A stretch of 64,000 nucleotides of DNA from Citrus sinensis (Eukaryota; Streptophyta; Magnoliopsida; Sapindales; Rutaceae): the NCBI RefSeq assembly GCF_022201045.2, contig NC_068561.1, forward strand, positions 26,046,501 to 26,110,500. The letters run 5' to 3'. Below, in pieces: positions 47,991-58,379 of this stretch. The notes beneath the pieces were generated by a model. It had not been told where the DNA came from, ran no database searches, and saw only the letters and a program-made list of their open reading frames with translations. Both the position numbers and the translations under genes were made by a program. Position 1 is the first letter of the stretch. Every line of letters starts with the position of its first letter.

Positions 47991-50446
47991 CATCTTCTTA
48001 GTTCTAATTAAACAACGTTTCAATAGGCATTTACATATCGGCCCATCATAATTGCCACATAATGTCCCCCACACATCCCCTAGTCCTCCACCATATCACC
48101 ATCTCAATATTAGCTTACTAGTTAATGGGTGTTTAATTACTGCTAATTTGTTGTGGTAAAATTATCCACATTTCGCTTGAACAAACCAAAATTAAGAACT
48201 ATCAAAACTCAATATTTTATTGAAAGCCATAGGCAGGTTCCTACTCAAATTCTAAGATGTTTCATGAAAATTACCCTAGTTTGTGTGGCCATAAAACAAG
48301 GGGAAGGAATGATACTGCGATGATGCATGTTAAAGATTAATTAATACACATTCAATATGATGATACCTCTAACGTCGGTAGGGGTAAGTCAAGATTCCAT
48401 CTTATCTTGCATTAATTTCACACGAGAATGATAGCTTTGAAATCCAGCTAGCCTGTCGATCTAAGCTTGGTAAGCAAGAATTCCTTCAAGCATCTCTTTC
48501 CCAATCTGAAAATGCAAATGGGTGATAGGTGAGAGTGGCCCTAATACCTAACACAAACCTAAGCAACAGGCACATGCACTGCACTTGGGAAGCTTGTGGA
48601 CTTGTTGCCCAACGAAATGGAACTTGCACACGCAAAGTCATCATATCATACTATATAAATTATAAGACCAATTATCTGCATCGATCACGTGTACTAAGAA
48701 CCATTCATGCCGCTGAAGAAAAAAGCGCTTCTGGTACAAGTGGCATGAATAATTTAATTTATTTCATGTAACACGCCTATACAAGATTGACGAAGGCCAA
48801 TATTAGAAAAAAAAAATGTATTAACAAATCATACTATCAAATTGCCAGTTCATTATTAGAATCCTAAACTATATATCTCTGCACATGCCCAGTTGATCAT
48901 GCTTACTATTATGATATCATCAGCTGCTTGTATTTAGTAATTAAGAAGGTTCTTTTCTTTCTGGGGAAATAGATATTCATAGTAACACACACACACACAT
49001 CAATTCTCCTGTATATTGTCTCAGGATTCGATGTAACATTCTCATATATATCATAACTTACTTGGTGTAAGACTTATATATTTAGATGTCACAAAAGGTT
49101 TAGACTTGGAATGAATCCTGCTAATTAATACCAGAGTTTAATTTAGGTATATATGCTTAATTCGTATATATAATTTTAATTATGTGGAGTAGATAGCTAG
49201 GTACAAGTGGGGGGAATGGGAACTGGGTCCTGAATTGGATTAGAGTCAATACCAAATCTCTGAGCAGAGAGAAGAAAATGATTGAGGATTGAAGAAGAGA
49301 ACATGATGCCAATTAGCAAGCCAGTAAAGTCGTAGACTTTGTCAGTCATATCTTTACGATCTTTATCTTAGGTTTGGCCACGTCCTGTTTGAATTATGTT
49401 ACCTGGCTTTCATTATTGAAGTCATCCTCTCGTAATTCGTGTGGCTTGCTCCATCGTAAAAATAATCAAATTTTCCGGCTCCTCATCAATGCTGGAGTCT
49501 GTCATATATATATATATATATACTAAAATTTGTTTTGAATCCAACAAGTAGCAAGTTCACATCTTCACTTAATAAAATTGTGCGGTCATTATTTTCTTAA
49601 TAATTATTGATGGTTGAATTTGTTCAGATGATTACTTCTGTTCGTTCACCTACTCACTCTATTCTTTCACTGGTATCACATTCACATTTCATTTGTAGTT
49701 GTTCATTCAATTATAATATTTGAGATGAAATTATCACATTAATTGCATACATCTATTATCAATCTGGCTACCATAAGAGAAATGAGATTAAAAAAATGTG
49801 AATATAAAATGCGAAAGGGTTTCCCTGATGAATGCATAGCAATCGCAAGAAAAGAATTTAGGGCATGCTAAGGAGTTAGAATACTACAGACTTTCAACAG
49901 CCTTGTATTAAAATACTAGGTAATCGAAAATTAGATGAATGGGTGTGACTGCGAGATTCATGATAAATTGATGCAGGACTCAATAGAATCAGTCCGTATG
50001 ACATGACTCATATGAACTGCAAGAAAAAATATCAGTATTGAAGTTTGGGTGACGCATAAAACCCAAATCCGTACGCTAGTTCCATCCATCCTGGTTCTGG
50101 TTGACAAAATGGTGGTATCTGAGTTGATGGCAAGGACAGAATGTTAGAAACCGTTGATTGGAACTCGTACAAGTAATATCTCTCTCTATAATTTTCCCTT
50201 AATTCCTTGATAAATATGATAATCCAGCTAACTGAAAGTGGCTTCTTACAAGGTCAATCCACAGTGAGATTGATTACTGCATCCTCTGCAATCATTTTCC
50301 CAGAAAGACAGCAGGTAAGCTCCTCCACATGCCATATCAAGGAATAGCCATGCCCAAAATGCTCACTCCGTACTGCTTAAGCTCAGCATTATTTTCGGCC
50401 AGCTGAATTCTATCCAAACCTCTGACTCTGTGACTCGCAACAAATT
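47991..50446. other. Intergenic DNA and 3' region of the HAD gene
   Basis: No gene was recognised. An (AT)n run lies near 49504-49522. The stretch next to 50446 is probably the 3' untranslated region of the minus-strand HAD gene. Confidence 0.5.
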
Positions 50447-52279
50447 TTAGTTGGCAAAATAAATAGTGTTCATAGCTCGGAGGTAGAAGGCCCAATATTC
50501 ACTCCTATTCGTGATGGCACTTTGACCAAATGGGTTGTGCTGAATGAACCTCTGTACGTTCTCAGCTTCAGCCAACATTTCTAAATAAACTCTGAGATCA
50601 CCCCCTGCACCTGCATTGTATTTAAATTTTGATTCTTTTGCCTTGGCTTACACCTTACGCTAACCAGATAACTCAAGATACAAGCAAAATAAAATAAAAT
50701 AAAATAAACTCTAAAAGGAACAAAACAAACCAACTAGTAATGCAGTATTTCTACCATCTTAGATAATTTCGTTGCAAGGATAGTCATAGACTTGTGCAAT
50801 CATATGTCCAAAAGATGGCCAAAAGACAGCAGCTAAAGAATATACGTAGGGTAGTCCACATTTCGTCGCCATTCTAGAATGTAGAGCAATATCAGATCAA
50901 AGACTTCTTACCTAATGAATTATCACTCGGATTCTGATATTTGTATGAACAAGGGAAGATTGCTGTGTATGGCTATCAGGTAAAAGTTAAAACAAATTTT
51001 GAAAGAATTAGGGCATGAATTCAAAATCAAATGATAGAGTGATATTAATGGAGTAAAAGGAAAAAGAAAACAAGAATTCAGTAAACTTACAGGATTAAGC
51101 AATGCCTTGTAGGGAGAATCATCTAACAATACAGTATTTGACTCATTATAGTCTCCTTTAGCCCAAGGACAATTAGGATCACTGATTTCCCAAACTTTCC
51201 TCAATTCCTTGAACACCAAGGCCTTATACTTGTTTTCAAGTGCCTTAAAACTTGTTGCAGTGCAGTAGGATAAATCCTGAATATTCATCAAGGGTGGAGA
51301 TTCACAAGAGCTATATTTAGAGAATTACAGTGCTGTAAATGCATCAACAGGATTGGAGTGTTCCTTGCATGAACATGTGCAGTTATGTTAGACAATAATA
51401 GTATGAAAGGAGTAACATAATTTGTAAATTCCTCCTATCATGTGACAATTTACTATTACTGACAAATCTACAAAATAGTCAGGTACCTACCCAACAAAAA
51501 AGCAACTTGTGCTTCATATCTCCCATCAAGAAGTCGACCACTCTTTCCACATTTTTTCTGTCACAAATTTATATGCCCCGCAATCAGCTTATAAAACTGA
51601 ATAATAGATACAGGAACACTAGAAATTGGAAGAAAAAGAAGAGCAGTAATTTCTCCAGAACACAATAGAGGGAAAACATAAAGTGAACATGAATTAACAA
51701 AGAAAGTTAGATGAAATTTGAAATAAAGATAATAAAGGTAGAGGAGTACTGGGTTCTTGAGGACCAAACCCCCACATCAAATCTCTCAAAACAGAACCTC
51801 AGAAAATCATGACAAAAGGGTCTCTTAAAAACTGAAAAAGTAAAATCACTCCAATTAGTTTGAGCAGTCTAATGATAGATGACAAGGTAAATGAGTTAAC
51901 AGATGATTTGGCATCAATACTCACCTGCATGCCTTGCGATTTTTTTGTCTGCTTTACAATCCTTTGGAGGAGGAGACACTATATCTGCTAGCAGCCCATT
52001 CAAATCAAGAACAAGAAGTTTTTTTCTCAATCGACTGATAGGAGCACTAAACTGTGAGGAGAGGGAAATTCTAGAGAGGTTATCCTCTCTGTAGGAAAAA
52101 GTGAGAGTAGCATCTTGAGTTTCATCAGCTTCTGATGAGATAACTTTTTCTGCAGTATATTTTTCATCTGGTAGGCTTAAAGTTGACATGTTATTATTCT
52201 TCTGAACCATTTTAGGCAGCCTGACATCCTCATGAAGCTCATTCGCTGGAATAGTTTTCAGCTGGTTAAGCTTCTCCAT
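50447..52279 (-). CDS. FCP1-like HAD-family (NLI-interacting factor) protein, six exons, altered catalytic motif
   Basis: This protein carries an FCP1-homology domain of the HAD phosphatase superfamily. Coding exons: 52279-51925, 51831-51750, 51557-51491, 51276-51091, 50972-50912 and 50610-50447. Phases agree and give 304 residues. The first acidic motif reads VLDLNGLL (D92, N94) where active FCP1/SCP phosphatases have DxDxT, so the second aspartate is an asparagine. Later landmarks remain: FKRPFCHDFLRFCFERFDVG with WSSRT (about 121-145), LLDDSPYKAL (DD 220-221) and the C-terminal LRVYLEMLAEAENVQRFI. The chosen start is the first ATG in frame. The open frame extends upstream to about 52394, without an ATG, and a TAG lies at 52395-52397, so an N-terminal frameshift cannot be excluded. 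The donor at 51750 (CA|GTACTC) is weak. Function is probably non-catalytic binding or reduced phosphatase activity. Confidence 0.82.
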
Positions 52280-53650
52280 CCTGTTTTTAATTTCAACACC
52301 AAAATCACTTCTTGTAGCTATTTCTGTACCCGTCTTTGTCCTTGTAATGTTAACAAATGGAGGCTGAAGTATTGATTCAATTCCAAAAAGAGTATCCTAC
52401 ATTTCCTTCTTGACCATTCAAACTCAAACTCTTGAAAGGAGGATCATTTACGACTCTTTGAGGCTGCAGAGTCAGTTTCCACATTTGGTTGTTCCTGACA
52501 ATTAGTGCACGACAAACTACAAAGAGTGAAAATTAGCTTCCAACATATTTAGCAAAAACAAACCATTCCAACTAAAAAAAAAAAAAAAAGTGAAAAGACA
52601 TATTTGTTGGTAAAGTGTATAAAGGTCTGAGTTATATAAATCAAAACTTAGTGAACAATATACCAGGGAACTTGAGCAACGGAGGGAACCTGGAAAATCT
52701 CCTATCTAGTGCATAAGAGAGACTCTAGAATTAATTCATTGTTGCAGCTAGCAGCCTACCACACTCCTCACTATATATACACAATTCAACTTTTCTTTCT
52801 TACCCAGCCAGATACTGAAACAGCTCCTCTTCTAAACTTTTGTAAGAAGCAAAATACTACCCTCCAATCTCCCTCAAGAAACTAGTTGGTTTTATATTTC
52901 TGTCATTGTCACAGACAATATTCCACCTACATTATTATTATTGCATCCTTCGAACTCCTACTTAAAGAGAAAATGCATGCAATCCTGTTCCTACAAGAAA
53001 TTCAGCCTTCCACTCCCTCTCTTTCTTTCCCTAGAATCTGGCTCCCCCATTGAGGAACATATAATCTAATTCGATTTGGTTTGTTTAGAGCGCATTTCGC
53101 AGGGTAGCTTCAGTTCCTAACAGTCAAGTTAGAACAGGTTTGGTAATAAATTTTACAACAAAACTCCACCAATTTTTATTTTCTTCCTACTGCATTTAAA
53201 AATAATAGAATGGCATTAAATACTACTTTACCCTGTTCCCAAAAAAAAAATAAAAAATCAGAAAGCATTAATATGAAAATTATTCAAGAAATCTAAAAAG
53301 CAAATAATATTATATGACAAAATCAGAATCGTAAAGTAAGACAATAACAAAACTTGCAAATGAAAAGCTATTAACATAATCACTGTTTGATTGCTGCTGA
53401 GAAAACCATGATAAAATAAAGAGTAAAAAATAAAAATAAAAAAAATAGCGAAGAAGAAGCTATATTCATATTCGTATCATATGGGTAAATTAAAAATATA
53501 TATATTTATATAAATTCTTAAAAGAGAAACAAAACACTAACCTTACCTTAACTAAGATGAAAGCTTTCAAATTTCTTCTCTTTTTTTTTCTGGGTCCAAA
53601 CTAAAAAATACTGAATCACTACTAGTAAGAGGAGGAGAGCGAGAGGGAGA
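52280..53650 (-). other. Leader of the HAD gene with leader intron and upstream ORFs
   Basis: A leader exon probably ends at 53548 (AAG|GTAAGG) and joins an acceptor at 52494 (TTGTCAG|GAAC). In the second leader exon three ATGs precede the main start: 52484 (35 codons, ending 52377), 52447 (7 codons) and 52417 (6 codons). A GA-rich tract lies at about 53637-53657. Exon structure is inferred from consensus only. Confidence 0.5.
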
Positions 53651-54399
53651 GAGAGAGCCGAATTAATAGTTTAACATGCTTTTTTTCATTTTTTTCCCTC
53701 TTCTCTCCCTAGATAAAACGACGTACATTACAACATAAGCTCTGGTTTGAGTCTTGACTTTACGACAAGACAAAGACAAGAGACAAAAAGAGCGTACGAG
53801 GAAGTACTCCAGACGGAGGAGGAAGTTCTTCGCCGTAATGCTGAACGAATCCCACCGGGTTGGTGTTACATAACGTACTGTAATAATATATTGACACGTG
53901 GTGACGTGGAATGTGGTTGTGGTGAACGAGTCAAAGTTGAGGTTTTTGTTTGTTGACTCGTTCAAATGCAAGCGTGAGGACAGTAGAGGCTAATAATAAT
54001 ACGAATTAGCTGTAGGTGATATAAAGAAGCATGGATTTATTGGCTGCCCCAATTAGTCCTTATAGATTAAGATTTTATCTGATCTGATCTGTTTTTTTCA
54101 AGCAATAATATATATGGGAATTAATGGTTAATAAATAAATAAAAATTAAAAATTAAAAATCATATTCATACACTATTATTATTAAAGAGGACTTGTGTAA
54201 ATAAATTTAAGATGAAGAAGTGGGAGTGGAAGAGGGGCTGGCGGCAAGGGGATGTGAAAATTCAAGATTTATTGACTAAATTGATTGGAGTTGATTTGAT
54301 TGGTCCCAAGGTAAAGCAGTGGCATGTGGAAGACGTGTAGTTGGATGGTGCACCAATGAAGTAGAAGCATTATCAATGTTTAATTGGTGTTGGCAATTT
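53651..54399. other. Intergenic DNA upstream of the HAD gene
   Basis: Includes an ACGTG-rich stretch near 53893-53910 (GACACGTGGTGACGTGG), which may be a bZIP site in the HAD promoter. Nothing else was recognised. Confidence 0.45.
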
Positions 54400-54503
54400 C
54401 AATTTGTTGTTATATGTATTTATAATTGTGTAAATAAATTTCATTTAATATTATAGCTATTTCAGTTATTTAAATTCTTATAATAGTTTAACAATAAGAT
54501 TAT
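54400..54503. repeat. Dispersed repeat, copy with insertion (pairs with 56974-57085)
   Basis: TTTCAATTTGTTGTTA, GTGTAAATAAATTTCATTTA and ATTATAGCTATTTCAG recur in order, slightly changed, at 56974-57085. In this copy the 1.09-kb TIR element begins right after AATAAGATTAT. In the other copy the repeat continues uninterrupted. Confidence 0.7.
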
Positions 54504-55591
54504 GGGTGGGGTTATTTGAACCTACCAAATTACTCAATAAACCCATTTTTAAAAATAAATTTTTTATGATTAAAATATCTCTAAATTAAATTACAATTAT
54601 GGGCTTAGAACATAATAAAAAAGAAAAAAAAAACAAATTTTTTACTCTTTGAACCCATCTCTATATTTAACATAGTTTTATTGAATTCTAATCATATTTT
54701 CATTAAATCCTAAATAATCAAGATGTCTGATTCTTCTGTCAAGTCATATATTTTTATTAAATGGGCATGTATGATTCAATTCAGAGTAACAAAATTGGTT
54801 GTTGTTAATTTGATGGATATTGATTTTATGAAGGAACAAAACAATATTGACAATAATTTGAATCACAAATAAGTATGAATTTTTTTTATTTACATTTGAT
54901 TTTTGTTTTTTTCCGTTTATTTTCTCCATTCTTGACTCTCCACTGACACCCAGCCTTACCTTCACCAACCAAACTCAAAAATGGCTTCTGTTGCTTCAAT
55001 TTCTCAAATTCAATACCCTCCAACGTGTTCTACAACCACGACAATAGCTACCCAGAAAACCCTTAATACCTTCAATACCAAAAGAGACGAGGATTGTCCA
55101 AAAATAGCCGAGCATTAATCAAATAGCCAAATATTAATCCACATGATAGCAAATATTAATTCTAGAATTATAACATCTAACATAATTCCTTTTATGATTT
55201 CAGTTTTTTAGTCCAATATAATTTCATAAACTGATGCGGAACATGCCGAAGAGCAAATATGTTGGATGCATATGCGATGCATATGTGATGCTAACTTTAA
55301 CGTAACCTGCTTCATCATGAATGTATTCTAAAATCGTCAAAAAAAAAATTTGTTTCCTTTCCTTTTGCTTCTTTTTTTAAAATTTTTTTAGAAGAATTTA
55401 ATGGGTTTATTAATGAATTTAATGGGTTTAATGAGTAAAATCACAATTATTATAAAAACTGGGTTTAATGAGGGTATATTAGGTATTTAAGTGGGTTTAT
55501 TGAGTAAAATATAAAATTTCAAAATTTGACAGTGGGTTCATTTAGTAAATAATTTTATTGAATAATTTGGTGGGTTTAAATAGCCCAACCC
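54504..55591 (+). mobile_element. 1.09-kb non-autonomous TIR transposon carrying a gene fragment
   Basis: The left end reads GGGTGGGGTTATTTGAACC and continues CTACCAAATTACTCAATAAA. The right end, reverse-complemented, reads GGGTTGGGCTATTTAAACCC and continues ACCAAATTATTCAATAAA, an imperfect TIR of about 40 bases. The 9 bases outside each end (TAAGATTAT and TAATATTAG) agree at seven positions, compatible with an aged Mutator-type duplication. There is no transposase. Between the termini lies a short gene-like segment with a transit-peptide-like reading frame (54981-55118). A partial relative sits at 24205-24310. Confidence 0.75.
54981..55118 (+). pseudogene. Captured 5' gene fragment inside the TIR element (transit-peptide-like)
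   Basis: A pyrimidine-rich leader-like stretch precedes ATG 54981. It opens a 45-codon frame, MASVASISQIQYPPTCS then threonine-rich, ending TAA 55116-55118. The Ala/Ser/Thr-rich, acid-poor start followed by a basic residue cluster (NTKR) resembles a chloroplast transit peptide. The frame stops where AT-rich transposon sequence resumes, as expected for a captured first exon. The parent gene is not known. Confidence 0.5.
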
Positions 55592-55742
55592 TAATATTAG
55601 TAAATGTGTAAAAAGCTTACTCTCGTTTCAAAAAAAGAATCACCTGATGATTCCAACAACCCCTATCCCCCCCCCCCCCCCCCCCCCCACCAAAAAAAAA
55701 AGGGACGAAAAAAAACACAACGTTATAAGCCAATTTAAAATA
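55592..55742. other. Spacer with a 22-C homopolymer
   Basis: C22 at about 55667-55688 is followed by CC(A)n. It lies between the 1.09-kb TIR element and the Pack-MULE. TTTAAAATA at 55734-55742 is the left target duplication of the Pack-MULE. Confidence 0.8.
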
Positions 55743-56703
55743 GGAAAATGCTACTTTCCCCGAGTCAAACCCCAAAACCCATCCAAACGACGCCGTTTCA
55801 TCTTTTTTTTTTCCCTCTTTCATTCTCCCTAAACGACGCCGTTTTGGCTAAGGCAAAACCATTGCTTTCTCTTTCTCTTCCGTTTGGTTTAGAAAAAAGG
55901 CCAAAGCAACGAGATCCCAGCGCGCTGTCTTCCTCTTCGTTTTACCCCTCTGCAAAAAGCCCTCTTCTCTGTTGTTCACAAACCTCTTTCTTCGTTTTAC
56001 CCGAGCTTCTCTTCCCGTCTTGGCGCAACAATCTTGAAATCCCATTCCTCTTTCTTGGCATGTGCTGCATCTGTTATGCAAGTGAAGCAGATGCACAGTT
56101 TGTGCCGTGTTCCCATCGGTCATGTCATGGCTGCATAAGTCGGCATCTTCTAAATTGCTTGAGATGCTTCTTTTGCAACGCCACAGTCCTCGAGGTTGTC
56201 AAGGTGGACGAGAAAATTTTGTAAAAATTTGTCCTATCCATTTTTGGTCTCTGGTCAGCGTCAGATGAATGGTTGCAGATTAAGCTTGAACTCGGGGATT
56301 CATCCTTAAACAAAGATAAAAATGGAAAAGTTCAAGGAAATCACATGATTATATCTGTGTAGTGTGTAATAGCAAAGGGGGTGGGAAAGATGATCAAGAA
56401 TTTTTGTAGGGGAAGTTGAGGGCATTATTCTGTAAATATGAGATGTAAATGGCAAAAGAAATATATCTCTTTTCATTTTCTCTCTCGCGGCCTGTAAATT
56501 GTGGTACAGTGTTCATTCAAGCTTCTTGTTGGCTTAAGGGACCGAGAAGTACTTAGCAAATTCAATTGATGCAGTGCTGATACAGAGATGAAAAGCATAG
56601 CAAACGGCGTCGTTTGATGGAGATAAAAAATAAAAAAAAAATTCACGAAACGGCGTCGTTTGCATTAATTTTGAGGTTTGACCCAGGGTAAATAGCAGAA
56701 CTC
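55743..56703 (+). mobile_element. Pack-MULE carrying the RING end of an RKP-type E3 ligase gene
   Basis: TTTAAAATA occurs just outside both ends (55734-55742 and 56704-56712), a perfect 9-bp duplication, diagnostic for Mutator-like elements. The TIRs are about 100 bases long. Both begin with G, reach TGCTA(C/T)TT and then GTCAAACC at the same distance (29 bases), and contain two AAACGACGCCGTTT palindromes 46 bases apart on each side (55785 and 55831; inverted at 56602 and 56648). The 961-base element has no transposase. Its interior holds a RING-finger coding segment and what looks like the 3' untranslated region of the same donor gene. Confidence 0.88.
55748..56224 (+). pseudogene. Chimeric ORF: TIR-derived start fused to the RKP-like RING finger
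   Basis: An uninterrupted 158-codon frame begins at an ATG six bases inside the Pack-MULE. Its first third comes from the TIR and CT-rich DNA. The last 54 residues (from ATG 56060, MCCICYASEADAQFVPCSHR and onward) form a complete C3HC4 RING: CCIC..C-x-H-x2-C-x2-C..C-x2-C. This strongly resembles the C terminus of RKP/KPC1, a large (about 1,280-residue) E3 ligase that targets a CDK inhibitor. The SPRY domain and the rest of RKP are absent. The intact RING frame leaves open a small expressed RING protein; the safer call is a captured gene fragment. Confidence 0.8.
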
Positions 56704-56712
56704 TTTAAAATA

Positions 56713-57212
56713 CCGAACGAAAGAAAGGAGGAAAACAAAAAAGGGGGGGAATTATGAAAACGAGTAGAGAGAGAAAGGAGGATTCAGAAACTGTTCGCTC
56801 GTTCTTCTTTTAAATCAAATATCACAATCTATTATTTCTTTTCATTTATTTATTTTTCAACACCACCAACAATTAATTATAAACTTATCGTCATTAATTA
56901 TAAACTTCTTTGTCAATCAATCACGCACGCCAAAAACCAAAACAACATGATCATCATCAATCAATCACTGCCCATTTCAATTTGTTGTTACACGTGTTTA
57001 TAAATGTGTAAATAAATTTTATTTAATATTATGACTATCTCAATCATTTAAATTTTTATGATATTTTAATAATAAGATTTATAAAATATATATGACTGCT
57101 TACAAAACTCATAACGCATTTTAAACTAAATTTTATAAAATATTTAACTGAATCTCTTTACAGTTGATTATTTATACAACACAACTAACAACAATTATAG
57201 AAAAATGAGGAT
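56713..57212. repeat. Intergenic DNA with two dispersed repeats
   Basis: 56974-57085 repeats 54400-54505 (see that entry) without the transposon insertion. 57138-57200 repeats part of 33820-33880. No gene was seen. Confidence 0.6.
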
Positions 57213-57290
57213 AACCACTATTATTTAGATAAATTAAGCGAAACACCCCTCATATTTTTAAATATATCCAAACTCTCTGAATGTAAAATT

Positions 57291-57844
57291 AGGAATGACA
57301 GAATGTGGGCTTGGTCCTTAGCTTAAAAAAAGGACAAGTATAAGGGTCGGACTTGGGCTTTCACTTTTTTTTTTCCAATTTTTTATAATTATTGTGAAGT
57401 TGAAATGAGCTAATAATAAATAAATTGTAATAATCAATAATAAATTAAAGAAAATAAATATTTCAAAATAAATCATAAATAAAGAAAACGAAACAAATAA
57501 AAGTTTAGATATTTATTTTTTTAATACTAGATTCTCTAATTTAAGTACCCTTTTAATTAATTAATACTTAAAATAGAGTTTAGTGATTATAATTTTAGGT
57601 TTTTTTATTTATTATTGATATATGATTTAGGGATTTAAGCTTTCTTCTTTTATTTTTCATTATTTTTTAAATTTTAACTTATTATTCTAATTTATAAATT
57701 TACTTTTTCAAAAAAAAAAAATTGAGGGCTTGAGCTTAGCCCGAGCTTTTTTCCTTAAGTCTTTTTACAAGTCCTCATGTGGAGGTTCGAGTCAAAGCCT
57801 ATGGTAATGAGCTGGTCCGAATTGGGTTTTTTTTGTCATCCTAG
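57291..57844. mobile_element. MITE nested in the left arm of the foldback element
   Basis: TAGGAATGACAGAATGTGGG on the left and GTCATCCTAG on the right form short inverted ends (TAGGATGACA type). GGGCTTGGTCC..AGCTT and GAGCTGGTCCGAATTGGG extend the likeness. The counterpart right arm of the foldback element lacks this sequence, so it is a later insertion. Non-coding. Confidence 0.6.
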
Positions 57845-58379
57845 TTATAATAGTATTAGTTTTATATATTATTTCACTATTCTTACCATAGTCTTGATAT
57901 TAACCATAAATTTTAAATATTTTGGGAATTTTTTTTAAGAAAACTTACTTATATACCCATAATGATTAAATTAATTTAATAACGAAATGTAAAGTATGAA
58001 GAGAAATTACAAGTAGGAGAAATGTCATAACTACTCCTAACAATTGTATAAAGTATTCATTTAAATAAATATAACAAATTTGATAAACTCTAAGCACATA
58101 ATCGTTGGTTTCGTAGGATATGCATAGGCTAAACCATACCATACACGTTTTGTTGTTTACCATCATTGTTATTGTTGCTTGCTTACTTGTTCGATCTTAA
58201 CTAAGGGTCATTTGATGATGCTGTGATTAAAATCACGGCCGCATTAATATTGTAATCAAACATGGATAATGTAAATGAAATATAAAACATATAAATTTAA
58301 CATAAAACTTGTAAATTAACGTTACGTGTAAAATAAAACATAAATTATATAAATATAGTATAAGACTTGTAAATGGAAC

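Noticed and set aside
54744..54968. 74-codon minus-strand frame inside the 1.09-kb element
   Set aside because: Low-complexity Asn/Lys/Ile-rich translation of AT-rich DNA; no transposase motif.
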